In this document: positions 56,201 to 64,000 of the stretch, piece after piece
Layout of the letters: each line of letters begins with the position of its first letter
Numbering within the stretch: the first letter of the stretch is position 1
Assembly (NCBI RefSeq): GCF_037975245.1
Contig: NC_092562.1
Span: 23,491,554 to 23,555,553, forward strand
Direction of reading: 5' to 3'
DNA length: 64,000 nucleotides
Source of the DNA: Apostichopus japonicus
Lineage: Eukaryota > Echinodermata > Holothuroidea > Aspidochirotida > Stichopodidae
Notes under the pieces: model-generated
The model's input: the letters and a program-made list of their open reading frames with translations, nothing else
Databases searched by the model: none
Told to the model about the DNA's origin: nothing
Translations under genes and position numbers: made by a program

Positions 56201-59200
56201 ATATTTACAGCTATGTATTTGTACAATAAGGAAGTAAATCAAGGGATATTCCAAAGGCCAAGATGATGGCCAAAAAATCTAGACATTGTCTGCACCTTGA
56301 AGTTAAAACCACATCCAGGTAGCAATTTGTATGTTGAAGGATTTAAATTAAATTAAGCAGAATTGAATGATGTCATCATGTCAATTAAGCTGAATAATAT
56401 TTTATCACTTATCCACAGAAGAAAATAATATTTCCACAAAGACATTTAATTGTTCAATTACTTTAATAGACAATATGTACAGCTGAGCAAATCTTCCAAA
56501 TGTATCATATTTTAAGGATTTATAACTCAACATGAAGATAAATATGATAGCTTATAAGTAAAAGGTACTGTACCATGATAGCATTACAGACCATCTATGT
56601 ATGAGTTCTGAAACATTTACCAGAGTAAGAGAGGTACAGTATTTTCTGTATATACAAAACAAATCACTGTGCGGAGCTTGCTTGATCTTCAAACTTGGTA
56701 CGTAATTAGATACTATTTAGGATGTTCTCTGCCGCTTTTCTTAATGTGATATGTCAGTAAGGCTACAAGTGGACAAACTCTTGTAAATCTTGTAAGCAAG
56801 CTTATTATCTGTAGCACCATACACTAGTCAAAAGATGAAAGATAATGAAACATTCTGGGTATGTCTACATAATGCGGCTTAAGGTTGATGTTAATGTTGC
56901 ATGTACTTGCAATAAACACACAACTATGCAGCAAAGTATATTTTTGTTAAAGCAGTATTAGGCCTAAGCAACTTTGAAGTTAGTTTGGAGAAGCACTCCT
57001 ATAATGGCTTTTCTGGGCAATCAATGATTACTTTTCACATGTCAATGTTCAATGTTACGTGTTTAATAACTGTCTATGACTCTATTATAGCACGCATTTG
57101 AAACTCCGCCGTTTAGTAAGACTGCTGTTCATTTTTCGCCGCTGCCCACTTCTTCATCTTTTGAGGTTATTAGTCTGGAACGTTAGCCTGTGTTATGTAA
57201 TCAATTTGCCACGCCAGCAAAGGAAGCAAGCATGGAAAAGGCCTTGTTGACATTTAAGAACACAAGGGCGATTATTGATATTAAGTCTGCGAAGAGGATT
57301 ATCAATTAAGAACATGACACGTCTTAGAGTACAATTTTGGTTTATTGCAAAAAATAATGGTGCTCATTCATTTAAGGGTTCTGAATAGCCAGTTTGAAAA
57401 GCTTCTCTGGTTATCTCATGACAGGCTTGGCATAAATTGTCTAGTGCTATTGTGGCCTCATGCCTGTGACACAATAAGTTAAATTTTATATGTGTTTTAA
57501 AAGATGGTTGCTGTCCTCTTATGATCGTCTTTGCAAAGATTTCAGAATTTCTTCTCAAACAAAGATTTACAATGTGTAAAAGAATGGCTTGATATGGGCA
57601 CATAGTCTGTAGGGAAGTAACAACTAGTGGAGGTTTGGTACATTATTTTGCAGGGAAGACAGTGTAAGGAGAAATTGGAGAATCCAAAGCAGGTCTGGAA
57701 TAACATCTTTATACTCTGCCTAGTAGAGTCAAGTTGCCAATGATAGGTTGGACATTATTTGATACAAATAGATAGGTGCAGTATCATGTTATAATTGTGT
57801 GACATATTTCACTTAATTGTATTTTCTCTTCTTTTAGTGTTTACAGTTTGAGCATATTGCACAGAAAGATCATTTTATGAGGGACATTTAGACACCATGG
57901 CCTGTTTTTCTAGCTATATAGCATGTAAAGTTGGATTACTTTTCTATTGGATTCATAGGCGTAGGAGCCTCATTTGATTTGGGGGGGGCTGTAACGACTT
58001 GCCCGAAAAATATATCCAAAATTTTTCGTGCGGTTCACGCGCATGTTCATGTGCTAATCATATAGGCATTCTTCGGTTATTACATCACATGCCAATAACA
58101 AACAATCATTTTCCGTGTTTCTACCCTTCCATATTGGTTACAATTATTGGGGAAGTCGTTACAACAATAATGATAATAATATAAGTTTAACCATTGAAAA
58201 ACACATTGCAAATTCTTCTTCTTTTCAGTAGGTGCCAGGCGCGGAGCGTAAATTTTTTGAGTAAAGATATTCCCTAGATCGCCGGAAATGACCCTTTCCA
58301 GGCCTTGCAAGATAAACGAAGAATAAATAGGTGTCACCGCCATTTGTCAGAAAATTGCACCAACAAAATGTGACAAATGTCAAAGAAATTTGAGAGCGCA
58401 ATAAAAAAGTCAATAATCGTGAATAAGTAAAGAGTGGTAAAAAGCTGAAAAGGGCACCAGCAGTCCATTTGAGTCTGTCAGAGGGGCATCCGCCCCCTCT
58501 GACTGTATGGACGCTCCGCCACTGGTAGGTGCCCGAAAAATTCTCAGCTTATTGCCCGAATTTTCACCCAAAAACTTGAAAAACACATATCAAATTATTT
58601 TCTTTCAGTAGGTGCTGGAAAATTCTCAGCATATTGCCCGAATTTTCACCAAAAATTTGAAAAACACATTGCAAATTATTATTCTTTCAGTAGATGCCCG
58701 AAAAATTATCAGCATATTGCCGAATTTTACCCCCCAAAAAATGAAAAACACACTGCAAATTATTATTCTTCCAGTAGGTGCCCGAAAAATTCTCAGCATA
58801 TTGCCCGAATTTTCACCAAAAATTATGGTTGGGGGGCTGCAGCCCCCCCAGCCCCCCCCCCCCGCCTCCTACGCCTATGATTGGATTCTGTACAACAGCA
58901 AAGTACCGTACAGAGAATAAATTGGCATTGTCAATTGTAGCGAGTGAAAGTTCAGTTGGTGAATAGATTTTGTGCTGTGCGAGCAATTTCATATTGAGTG
59001 ATTTCAACGAATTTGTTGTCAAGACCTGATAACTTGTATACATGTATTGCACTTGTATTGATGGTTTGCTATTAAAGTCCACTTAGTGAATTTGACCATC
59101 TATATGTCTGTAATTGTTACAGGATCTGGACTGATCCTTTCTTTTCTTTCATTCAACTCAGTCGCTGTTCATCAAACTAATAAAAGAACAATTTTATGAG

Positions 59201-61799
59201 AAGAAACCACAAACTTTACTATAAACTTTCACTTTTCTTTCTTAATTCTGAAATCAGTGACATGACACATAGAAACAGTACTGTTTTGGAAATTCATGTT
59301 GCTAAGCTGCTATGGAAGGGTTTAGCACACATGTATGTTTATTATTTATCTGTCCATCCGACCGCCTGTCCATCAGTCCGTCTGTCATCATCGTCCTTCT
59401 CATTATTGTTTTTATTAGTGGGGGCGGGGGGGGGTGGAGTCTCGGCTGGGCAGGCAGAGTTTCAACTCTCTTAACAGCAAACTTGACCCTCTATTGTACT
59501 TTTTGCACATATTTACCTGTATAGTTATCACATCATTTTATATCCTCAGTACAAAGGATTTATAGAGAGTTTGCAAACCATCAACATCATTTAGTTTATA
59601 ATTAACAATGATGACATAGACAGTGTGACTTAAGAAGTCTACATTTGTTTCTTTACACTGTTGTAGCAGATAAATGTCAGCCGCCAATATGTTAATGCCA
59701 GCTACTAGCATTTGTATGACAGGATATGTTGATGATATCATGTGATGGTGCTAAACTTGCTAGGCACAGGAGACTCATCAAAATGCACTGGAAGAAGTGT
59801 ATTTGCTGCTCTGTCAGTGTTGACATTACAACATTCTTGTTTTATGGTTTTGATGATAATCATAACCTTTGGATTCATGATGGCGTTTGTGACGCCTAGC
59901 TTGTAAAAATGATATCTGAAGAAGGGATGGTTGGACCAATTTCATATTTGGTGTTTAGAAGGACCACATTGAGTGCAAGAAGCTTATTGTATTATGTGGA
60001 GGTTAAAGGTCTTTTGGTGTCACCATGGGTCAAATTTTGAAAACCTTGTAAAAACGATATCTCAAGAAGGGAAACTTGGGCAGACATCATATTTGGTGTG
60101 TATAGAAGTACCACATTGAGTCAAGAAGCCTGTTGTTGTGGGCGGAGGTCAATGGTCGTTTACATTTACCAGGGGTCAAATTGTGAAACCATGTTTTACA
60201 CAATATTTCAACAAGGACAGATGTCAAATTTAGTATGTTTATGTATCACATTTAGTACAAGAAGCCTGTTGATGAGGTCAATGAACATTTTAGGACAGCC
60301 TGTGTCATTGTGAATATATTTTTTGTCAGATCACACTGCTTTTCACTGTATTACTAAGATCAAGTATGTATAGTCAGTTGGGGTAAAAAAACACAAGGGG
60401 GTAGTTGGGGTAAAAAAAAACAACCCCTTTTTATAGAAGGGGAATATTTAGCCAAAGTTCAAATTTATTTTGGGTGATAGTCCTATATGTCTAGTTTATT
60501 ATTTTATAATTTCTGGAACTCTATGTCACTTCAAGCGAATGCTGAAATAGCGAAATTTGAAGTTTGTACCACATATCCGAAACTTTCTCCTGCATACCCA
60601 GCTTATATGATGTGGAGATTATTCCAGCAGTTACAGCATAGCAGTTAGTGATATTACACTTCCCCATGGTAGAATTACTCCAACTTCATTCACGCTTCAT
60701 GGGGGGCCTTGTTTATTTTTACCCAAAAAAAATGATGCGAATGGGGTAAAAAAAAACAAGTACTTTCCGGCTCCAATGTACTCCCTATTTTGCCCGAATG
60801 TATGAATTTTTCCATAATGTTGATTTTAGAGGTTAGGCAAATAGTTTTCATGTCTGTCATGTGTCAAAAATGTTAAATAATTGGGCAGAAGTAACTGAAA
60901 TTGGCTCAAATCTAATGTTTCTACTATATTACACCACGTTTGTGTAGCATCATATACACACTGTACAGTATGAATATGGCTGAGCATGACATATGACACG
61001 AGCCATCCATAATTACGAATTAAGACAATTTCACAATTTTTTCCCTTTTTCATGTAAAGGTAGTAGCTCATACTTAGATGTAATTATATGCAAACATGAT
61101 TTTATGATACATTCATGAAGAAAATAGCTGTTTTCTAGCATTGTTTTTTTTACCCCTGCATTGTTTTTTTTTACCCCGAATTAAGCAAATTTTGGGGGTA
61201 AAAAAAAACAACATTTTTCGCAAAAAACGACACTTTCCATTTACAAAAAAGGTATTTTTGTTAGATTCTCTTTAAAAGAATCCCACTCCACACACTTCAA
61301 CATTGGAACCGAAACAATACCTCTTACTCATCAATTTTAAGAGCAAACTTTAGGTAAATTGTTTTTTTTTACCCCACTTGACTATAATTGTACACCCTCA
61401 CTGTACATTACCTCAGAATCAGGAAGAAAACTGCTCATGTTCCATCATCAAAACCACAATGCATTTGTGCATTCTGGTTAATACTTTCAGATCTTGTTTA
61501 CAAGCATTTACCTGCAGATAAAGAATCAATATCATGTTATGGCTAATGGTATCATCCAAACAGTCAGATAATATATAAAACAAAAACAAACATGTGTAAA
61601 TCATGCAGCTTGACAGTGATATGATTATATTATTTATCCATAGTTCCTGATGTTTGTCCAGAAGGTTACTATGGTAACCAATGTACAGAGAAATGTCTGT
61701 GTCTTGGTGGCGCTGTTTGTGATAAGCTTTCAGGAAGATGTGAAGATACCAGCTGTGCTCCAGGTTCAGTGTTGGATCCAAATGGGCAGTCCTGTCTAG
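38154..61799 (+). CDS. Tie-like receptor, N-terminal part (signal peptide, two Ig-like domains, four EGF-like domains; 3' partial)
   Basis: Cell-surface receptor head. Exons: 38154-38250, 41107-41436, 47412-47663, 52207-52341, 54459-54614, 55600-55734, 61644-61799. Every internal junction is phase 1, and the joined frame is open to the window edge. Order: signal peptide (residues about 1-26), Ig-like 1, Ig-like 2, then EGF modules 1 to 4. Motifs matching Tie1/Tie2 include NGLYECHIG and a terminal RLIVR in Ig-2, NGGVC and CAPGFMGQNC in EGF-1, and RLFCLLDPFGCRC in EGF-2. The Tie family binds angiopoietin-type ligands in vertebrates; whether that holds here is unknown. The second half lies beyond the window, so it may be a Tie kinase or, like the gene upstream, a phosphatase with a Tie-like head. 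Introns are 3-6 kb and rich in transposons. Confidence 0.88.
38251..41106 (+). other. Intron 1 of the Tie-like gene
   Basis: 2.86 kb. It contains an 18-base C-run at about 38324-38341, an imperfect hairpin at 39080-39112 (GTTTCGATT...GATCGAAAC) and the G/C-rich small element at 40682-40902. No further exon is seen. Confidence 0.6.
40682..40902. mobile_element. Short hAT-like MITE
   Basis: About 220 bp bounded by imperfect inverted ends TAGTGCATAGCCAG and, reversed, CAATGGTGTAACCAG. The interior edges are G-rich and C-rich. The flanking 8 bases match only 5 of 8, so the insertion is old or the boundary is off. The right end is shared with 36078. Confidence 0.4.
41107..41436 (+). CDS. Tie-like gene exon 2: Ig-like domain 1
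   Basis: Phase 1-1 exon of about 110 codons. Two Cys, in PHFECYLGAG and VFNCTATKDD, are about 60 residues apart, with a TIMTIFLHAD end strand. It is placed as the first Tie Ig-like domain by position; its sequence similarity alone is weak. Donor GATG|GTGAGT. Confidence 0.78.
41437..45481 (+). other. Intron 2, left part
   Basis: 4 kb of AT-rich sequence with a G-run at about 43609-43623. The open frame at 44236-44517 has no domain or splice support. No mobile element ends recognised. Confidence 0.5.
45482..46732 (+). mobile_element. hAT-like non-autonomous element, copy A (1251 bp)
   Basis: Ends CATGGGTGGCGATC and GATCGCCGCCCATG are inverted (13 of 14 identical). The flanks GTTCTGTT (45474-45481) and GTTCTGTG (46733-46740) are an 8-bp target duplication with one change. 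8-bp duplications and CA..G ends fit the hAT superfamily. No transposase is recognisable. A second copy lies inverted at 53036-54289. Confidence 0.8.
47412..47663 (+). CDS. Tie-like gene exon 3: Ig-like domain 2
   Basis: Phase 1-1 exon. NWRING (strand C), TGDNGLYECHIGN (strand F) and HGLNRLIVR at the end. The B-strand Cys is absent (VVIDMDWS), a peculiarity shared with the second Ig domain of Tie receptors, and RLIVR sits directly before EGF-1 as in Tie. Acceptor CTTACAG, donor GTG|GTAAGA. Confidence 0.88.
48150..48830. repeat. Divergent tandem repeat in intron 3, same family as 21735-22420
   Basis: Cores TTCAAGCTTGGTAGGCATGT (48191), CTCCAAACTTGGTAGGTATT (48446) and CTTCAAAGTTGGTACAAAG (48780), with GGTCAAA nearby, at roughly 255 and 334 bp spacing. 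A (TG)n run lies at about 48130-48150. Confidence 0.55.
49714..50970. mobile_element. hAT-like non-autonomous element (1257 bp)
   Basis: A perfect 8-bp target duplication, ACTGGCAC (49706-49713 and 50971-50978), flanks ends CAGGGACGTCGCTAG and TTAGCTACATCCCTA (inverted, 11 of 15 identical). The interior has a 109-bp tandem repeat (CTGCAAAATGTT.AATTGACAACTTATC) at about 50260-50480 and no transposase. Confidence 0.78.
50260..50485. repeat. 109-bp tandem repeat inside the hAT-like element
   Basis: CTGCAAAATGTT.AATTGACA recurs at about 50290 and 50399, and CTGCAAAATGTT.AATTGTTCA at about 50342 and 50451. Confidence 0.75.
52207..52341 (+). CDS. Tie-like gene exon 4: EGF-like domain 1
   Basis: Phase 1-1, 135-bp exon. 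ACSSGRWGPPGC...CDNCYNGGVCDD and RCICAPGFMGQNC. This is the Tie EGF-1 signature (C..G.WGP.C, NGGVC, CIC.PGFMG..C). Acceptor TTAACAG, donor ACAG|GTTTGT. Confidence 0.95.
53036..54289 (-). mobile_element. hAT-like non-autonomous element, copy B (1254 bp, inverted)
   Basis: Ends CATGGGCGGCGATC and GATCGCCGCCCCTG with a perfect 8-bp target duplication CACGTATA (53028-53035 and 54290-54297). Alignable with copy A at 45482-46732 from end to end in inverted orientation. It contains the same open frame of about 95 codons on the - strand (53504-53214), probably not a real protein. Confidence 0.85.
54459..54614 (+). CDS. Tie-like gene exon 5: EGF-like domain 2
   Basis: Phase 1-1 exon: GCGPDKFGYSCEFEC, then RLFCLLDPFGCRCNSGF. 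The FCL.DP.GC.C.SG block is a specific marker of the second EGF of Tie receptors. Donor GTGG|GTAAGT. Confidence 0.95.
55600..55734 (+). CDS. Tie-like gene exon 6: EGF-like domain 3
   Basis: Phase 1-1 exon: ECEPGQYGAGCLQECHCQNQ, then CNRFTGEC and WSGNNCQ. Matches the laminin-type EGF pattern of Tie EGF-3. Acceptor TGTTAACAG, donor CAGA|GTAAGT. Confidence 0.93.
55735..57953 (+). other. Intron 6, left part
   Basis: 2.2 kb, AT-rich, nothing recognised. The - strand open frame at 57364-57603 has no domain support. Confidence 0.5.
58190..58835. repeat. 83-bp tandem repeat inside the outer hAT-like element
   Basis: Units starting GTAGRTGCYSGAAAAAT lie at 58525, 58608, 58690 and 58774 (spacing 83, 82, 84). 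Part of a further unit lies left of the nested insertion (58190-58235). Confidence 0.88.
58236..58524. mobile_element. hAT-like MITE nested in the outer element (289 bp)
   Basis: Ends CAGGCGCGGAGCGT and ACGCTCCGCCACTG (inverted, 12 of 14) with a perfect 8-bp duplication GTAGGTGC (58228-58235 and 58525-58532). Joining the flanks restores the 83-bp repeat of the host element, which proves the order of insertion. Confidence 0.88.
59870..60300. repeat. Tandem units of the CGATATCTC..GGTCAAA repeat
   Basis: Two to three units: CTTGTAAAAACGATATCTCA, CATATTTGGTGTGTA, ACCACATTGAGT and GGAGGTCAA recur at about 130-140 bp spacing. One matching unit lies at 32560-32745. Confidence 0.65.
60371..61384. 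mobile_element. DNA transposon-like element with TA target and GGGGTAAAAAAA ends (1014 bp)
   Basis: Ends TAGTCAGTTGGGGTAAAAAA and, reversed, TAGTCAAGTGGGGTAAAAAA (18 of 20). TA lies on both sides (60369-60370, 61385-61386). The TGGGGTAAAAAAAAC motif recurs inside in both directions (about 60410, 60740, 61140-61210). No transposase. TA target suggests a Tc1/mariner-type relative. Confidence 0.65.
61644..61799 (+). CDS. Tie-like gene exon 7: EGF-like domain 4
   Basis: Phase 1-1 exon: VCPEGYYGNQCTEKCLCLGG, then CDKLSGRCEDTSC and a CL end. It follows the three EGFs known from vertebrate Tie and is therefore extra or diverged. The donor CTAG|GTAATT shows that the gene continues right of the window. 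Confidence 0.9.
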   Translation, partial: FLMFVQKVTMVTNVQRNVCVLVALFVISFQEDVKIPAVLQVQCWIQMGSPV

Positions 61800-64000
61800 G
61801 TAATTTCTTAGTGCACTAGTCTATACTCTTACATTCCATCAGAATTCATCATCAAAAACCCAAAGAGAGTGCAGGATTGATTTAAATCTGGAATTTAGTA
61901 CAAAAGAAACTATAATTCCACTAATTATGTGTCTTAATTATAAGTTGGTATTGAAAATAATTAATGATGGCTCCCATTCAAAGTTTATATTGACGTCGAT
62001 CAGTTAGCATTATTGTAGGGCAAAATAAGAATTTTGGGCTTTTCATGATAAATTACTGAATCATGGGCCAGCAATTTTCAATGTTAACATGTTTCTTTCT
62101 CTACTAATTTGGGATGTATACTTTTAAACATAGGCCATTTGTGCCATGTATCCTTACTGTATGTCTTCAAGATGCAGTCAGCAGATAAAGTATAAGAAAC
62201 TTTCCTTAAAAGACATTTATTAGTTAGCTCTGTCTCTCATATAAAATATTGTGTATATTAAAACTTTATAGCTATAGTCATGTTCCAATTTGAATTGTCT
62301 ATATCTTTAACACAAATAAATTTATATTAATTAGTGTGAATTATTATCATAGAAATAGTAGCTTTAGGATTTTAGAAGGAACGAAGGCACAACAAGAATA
62401 AAAATCAGGTGGGTACTAAAATCCCTCAGCTGTTCAGCCTTTTTAGAACTCTAGTTCAACCATGTGTTGGTGGTGGGTTAGGTATAAATGCTTGTGAGTA
62501 GTCTGGACTATGCCAATCAGGCCAGGAAAAAAGAGGTAACACGGGAACCTCGTTCCTGGGAAATTTTAGTCACTCGCGGGAAATTTTGGAGCAGAGATAA
62601 AAAAAAATAAAAAACACAGCAAAAACATGAAGAGGGAGGAAGAAAGAAAGAAAGATGGGAAAGGGAAAAATGAAAAGAAATAAGACGTGTCCGACAATAA
62701 ACCATTAAATTAGCACATTAAACTCTATTATTACTGATTTACCGTTAGTCACTATCTGCGGGTCAATATAGGCCTACGTGCACTACGTGACCTAGGCTAC
62801 ACCAAATATCGAACGTTACTTGGGCTCAGCATGTTACGGGTCTTCAAAGTTATTCTGAAATTTTCGTTATTTATTTTTCCTTCAAACGATGATTGTGAAG
62901 GTTCCCATGCACAAAATCTTACCCTTATGCATTTCACCTCATTTTGTTATAATAATTATAACGATTTAATAAATTTTGAGCCAAAACCGCAGGGAGTATA
63001 TCCAGTTTAAATCCATCTTTGCACGGGACTGTGTATTATTATAGCCTAGGGTACGGTACTTGTACACACTGCTGTGCGGTACTTGAGAGTTGATGCTGTA
63101 GTGAAATGGATTCGTTTATTAATGCGGGGGGTTCCACGATGTCATTTATAGTTATCTTTCGCCACTTTTTTAATTTTTAAGATTTTTGTACGTAAGATTG
63201 ATATTGTACGTATTGAAAGTATATTTTCTGGAGTAAACAACAGCCGATTAAGGATATGAATAAGTCTGTACTATTCTTATGTATGTAGTTCATAATCCCG
63301 TATTTACGTAGCCCCTATGTTACATTTTTATTGTCTGAAGTTCCAAACACGTGGTGACTTGTTGATAGTTAAAAACTTTTCATTGTGAACTTTTGAACTT
63401 GAAGGGGTTGCCCTATTCCAATATCATGGAATAGTGGGGAACTCCCAATTTCTTTTTGTGTACGGATTACTAGTTTAATCCACGTGCGAACGTGATAATC
63501 TAATATCTTACGTCGAGTATGAATGAAGGATGGTGTGGGTTGCTTTTTTCCAAGTTTTGTGCTTTTCTTTTGGAAGTGTATGTTAAAACACAACGGCCCT
63601 AATATAGCGTGTTATTTTTTATATTTTTTATAACTGAGCGTGTAAGAGTATGTACATACTGTAGCCTAGGCTATGCATATTGAATTTATGACATTGACAG
63701 TCTCGTAACTAAGTGCTTTGAACCATAGACGAAAGTTGATGGAAATACCGGTTGTAGTTACGATACCGGGAATCATGTTGCAACAAAACGACTCATGTGC
63801 TACCGTAACATGGTTTAACACATGTGTAATACACTGGCAATCACTGTAAAAATGGGCCACCAAATCGCGTCAATTGGGTCTTCAATTTTCAAAAAGCTTC
63901 AGCTTCTGAAGGGGGCACATCCCCCTCAGACACCCCGTACAATGCGTTCCGCGGGAAATCCGACTTTGTCAGATTTATGTTCCAGGGAAAAAAACATTTT
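61800..64000 (+). other. Intron 7 (continues beyond window)
   Basis: No further exon found. CpG and GC rise from about 62520. The end (63895-64000, AAGGGGGCACATCCCCCTCA, then TTCCGCGGGAAATC) looks like part of a repeat family resembling 58490-58520, but its ends cannot be seen. Confidence 0.5.

Larger units (their letters stand above)
57954..58879. mobile_element. hAT-like non-autonomous element, outer (926 bp)
   Basis: Perfect 14-bp inverted ends CATAGGCGTAGGAG / CTCCTACGCCTATG and a perfect 8-bp target duplication ATTGGATT (57946-57953 and 58880-58887). The interior is an 83-bp tandem repeat, interrupted by another element at 58236-58524. Confidence 0.9.

Noticed and set aside
62540-64000. 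Possible large element with GCGGGAAAT near both ends
   Set aside because: No inverted ends or target duplication can be shown, and the right end lies outside the window.

Overview
The window is animal (metazoan) genomic DNA: short coding exons with GT..AG junctions and consistent phases, introns from about 0.1 to 6 kb, AT-rich non-coding sequence and many decayed transposons. The protein families (a two-domain receptor tyrosine phosphatase and a Tie-type Ig/EGF receptor head) and the dense hAT-like MITEs fit an invertebrate deuterostome, most plausibly an echinoderm. The species assignment is inference. No bacterial features, CRISPR array, rRNA or convincing tRNA was seen. All exon joins below were made by reading splice sites and checking that the reading frame stays open across every junction.

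Region 1 (303-27326, + strand) is the 3' part of a receptor-type protein tyrosine phosphatase gene. I can join 22 exons into one frame of 994 codons plus stop: Ig-like domain, two fibronectin type III domains, one transmembrane helix, a juxtamembrane segment, a catalytically complete PTP domain (WPD, HCSAGVGRTG, downstream Q) and a second, degenerate PTP domain (WPE, HCISGVGRSS). The 5' end lies left of the window. The Ig/FN3 part resembles the ectodomain of Tie receptor kinases more than that of typical RPTPs.

Region 2 (27327-38153) is intergenic or 3' untranslated sequence. It holds divergent tandem repeats (about 125 bp and about 375 bp periods), minisatellites, two LINE remnants nearby (one here, one in a gene 1 intron) and a truncated Penelope-like retroelement on the - strand (36645-37416). 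That element is flanked by 189-bp direct repeats and carries a recognisable hammerhead ribozyme motif, whose predicted cleavage site coincides to within a base with the end of the upstream repeat copy.

Region 3 (38154-61799 and beyond, + strand) is the 5' part of a second gene in the same orientation: signal peptide, Ig-like domain, second Ig-like domain, then four EGF-like modules, all on phase 1-1 exons. Domain order and motifs match the N-terminal head of Tie1/Tie2. The C-terminal half is outside the window, so whether it is a Tie kinase or a paralogue of the gene 1 phosphatase cannot be decided here. Its introns contain at least five hAT-like non-autonomous elements with 8-bp target duplications (a pair of inverted 1.25-kb copies, a 1.26-kb element, and a 289-bp element nested inside a 926-bp one) and a 1-kb element bounded by TA.

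Taken together, the window suggests a locus where Tie-type extracellular modules are attached to phosphatase domains, with a second Tie-headed gene 11 kb downstream. In vertebrates a receptor phosphatase (VE-PTP) opposes Tie2 signalling, so a neighbouring phosphatase/Tie pair, or a tandem family of Tie-headed phosphatases, is the main biological point.
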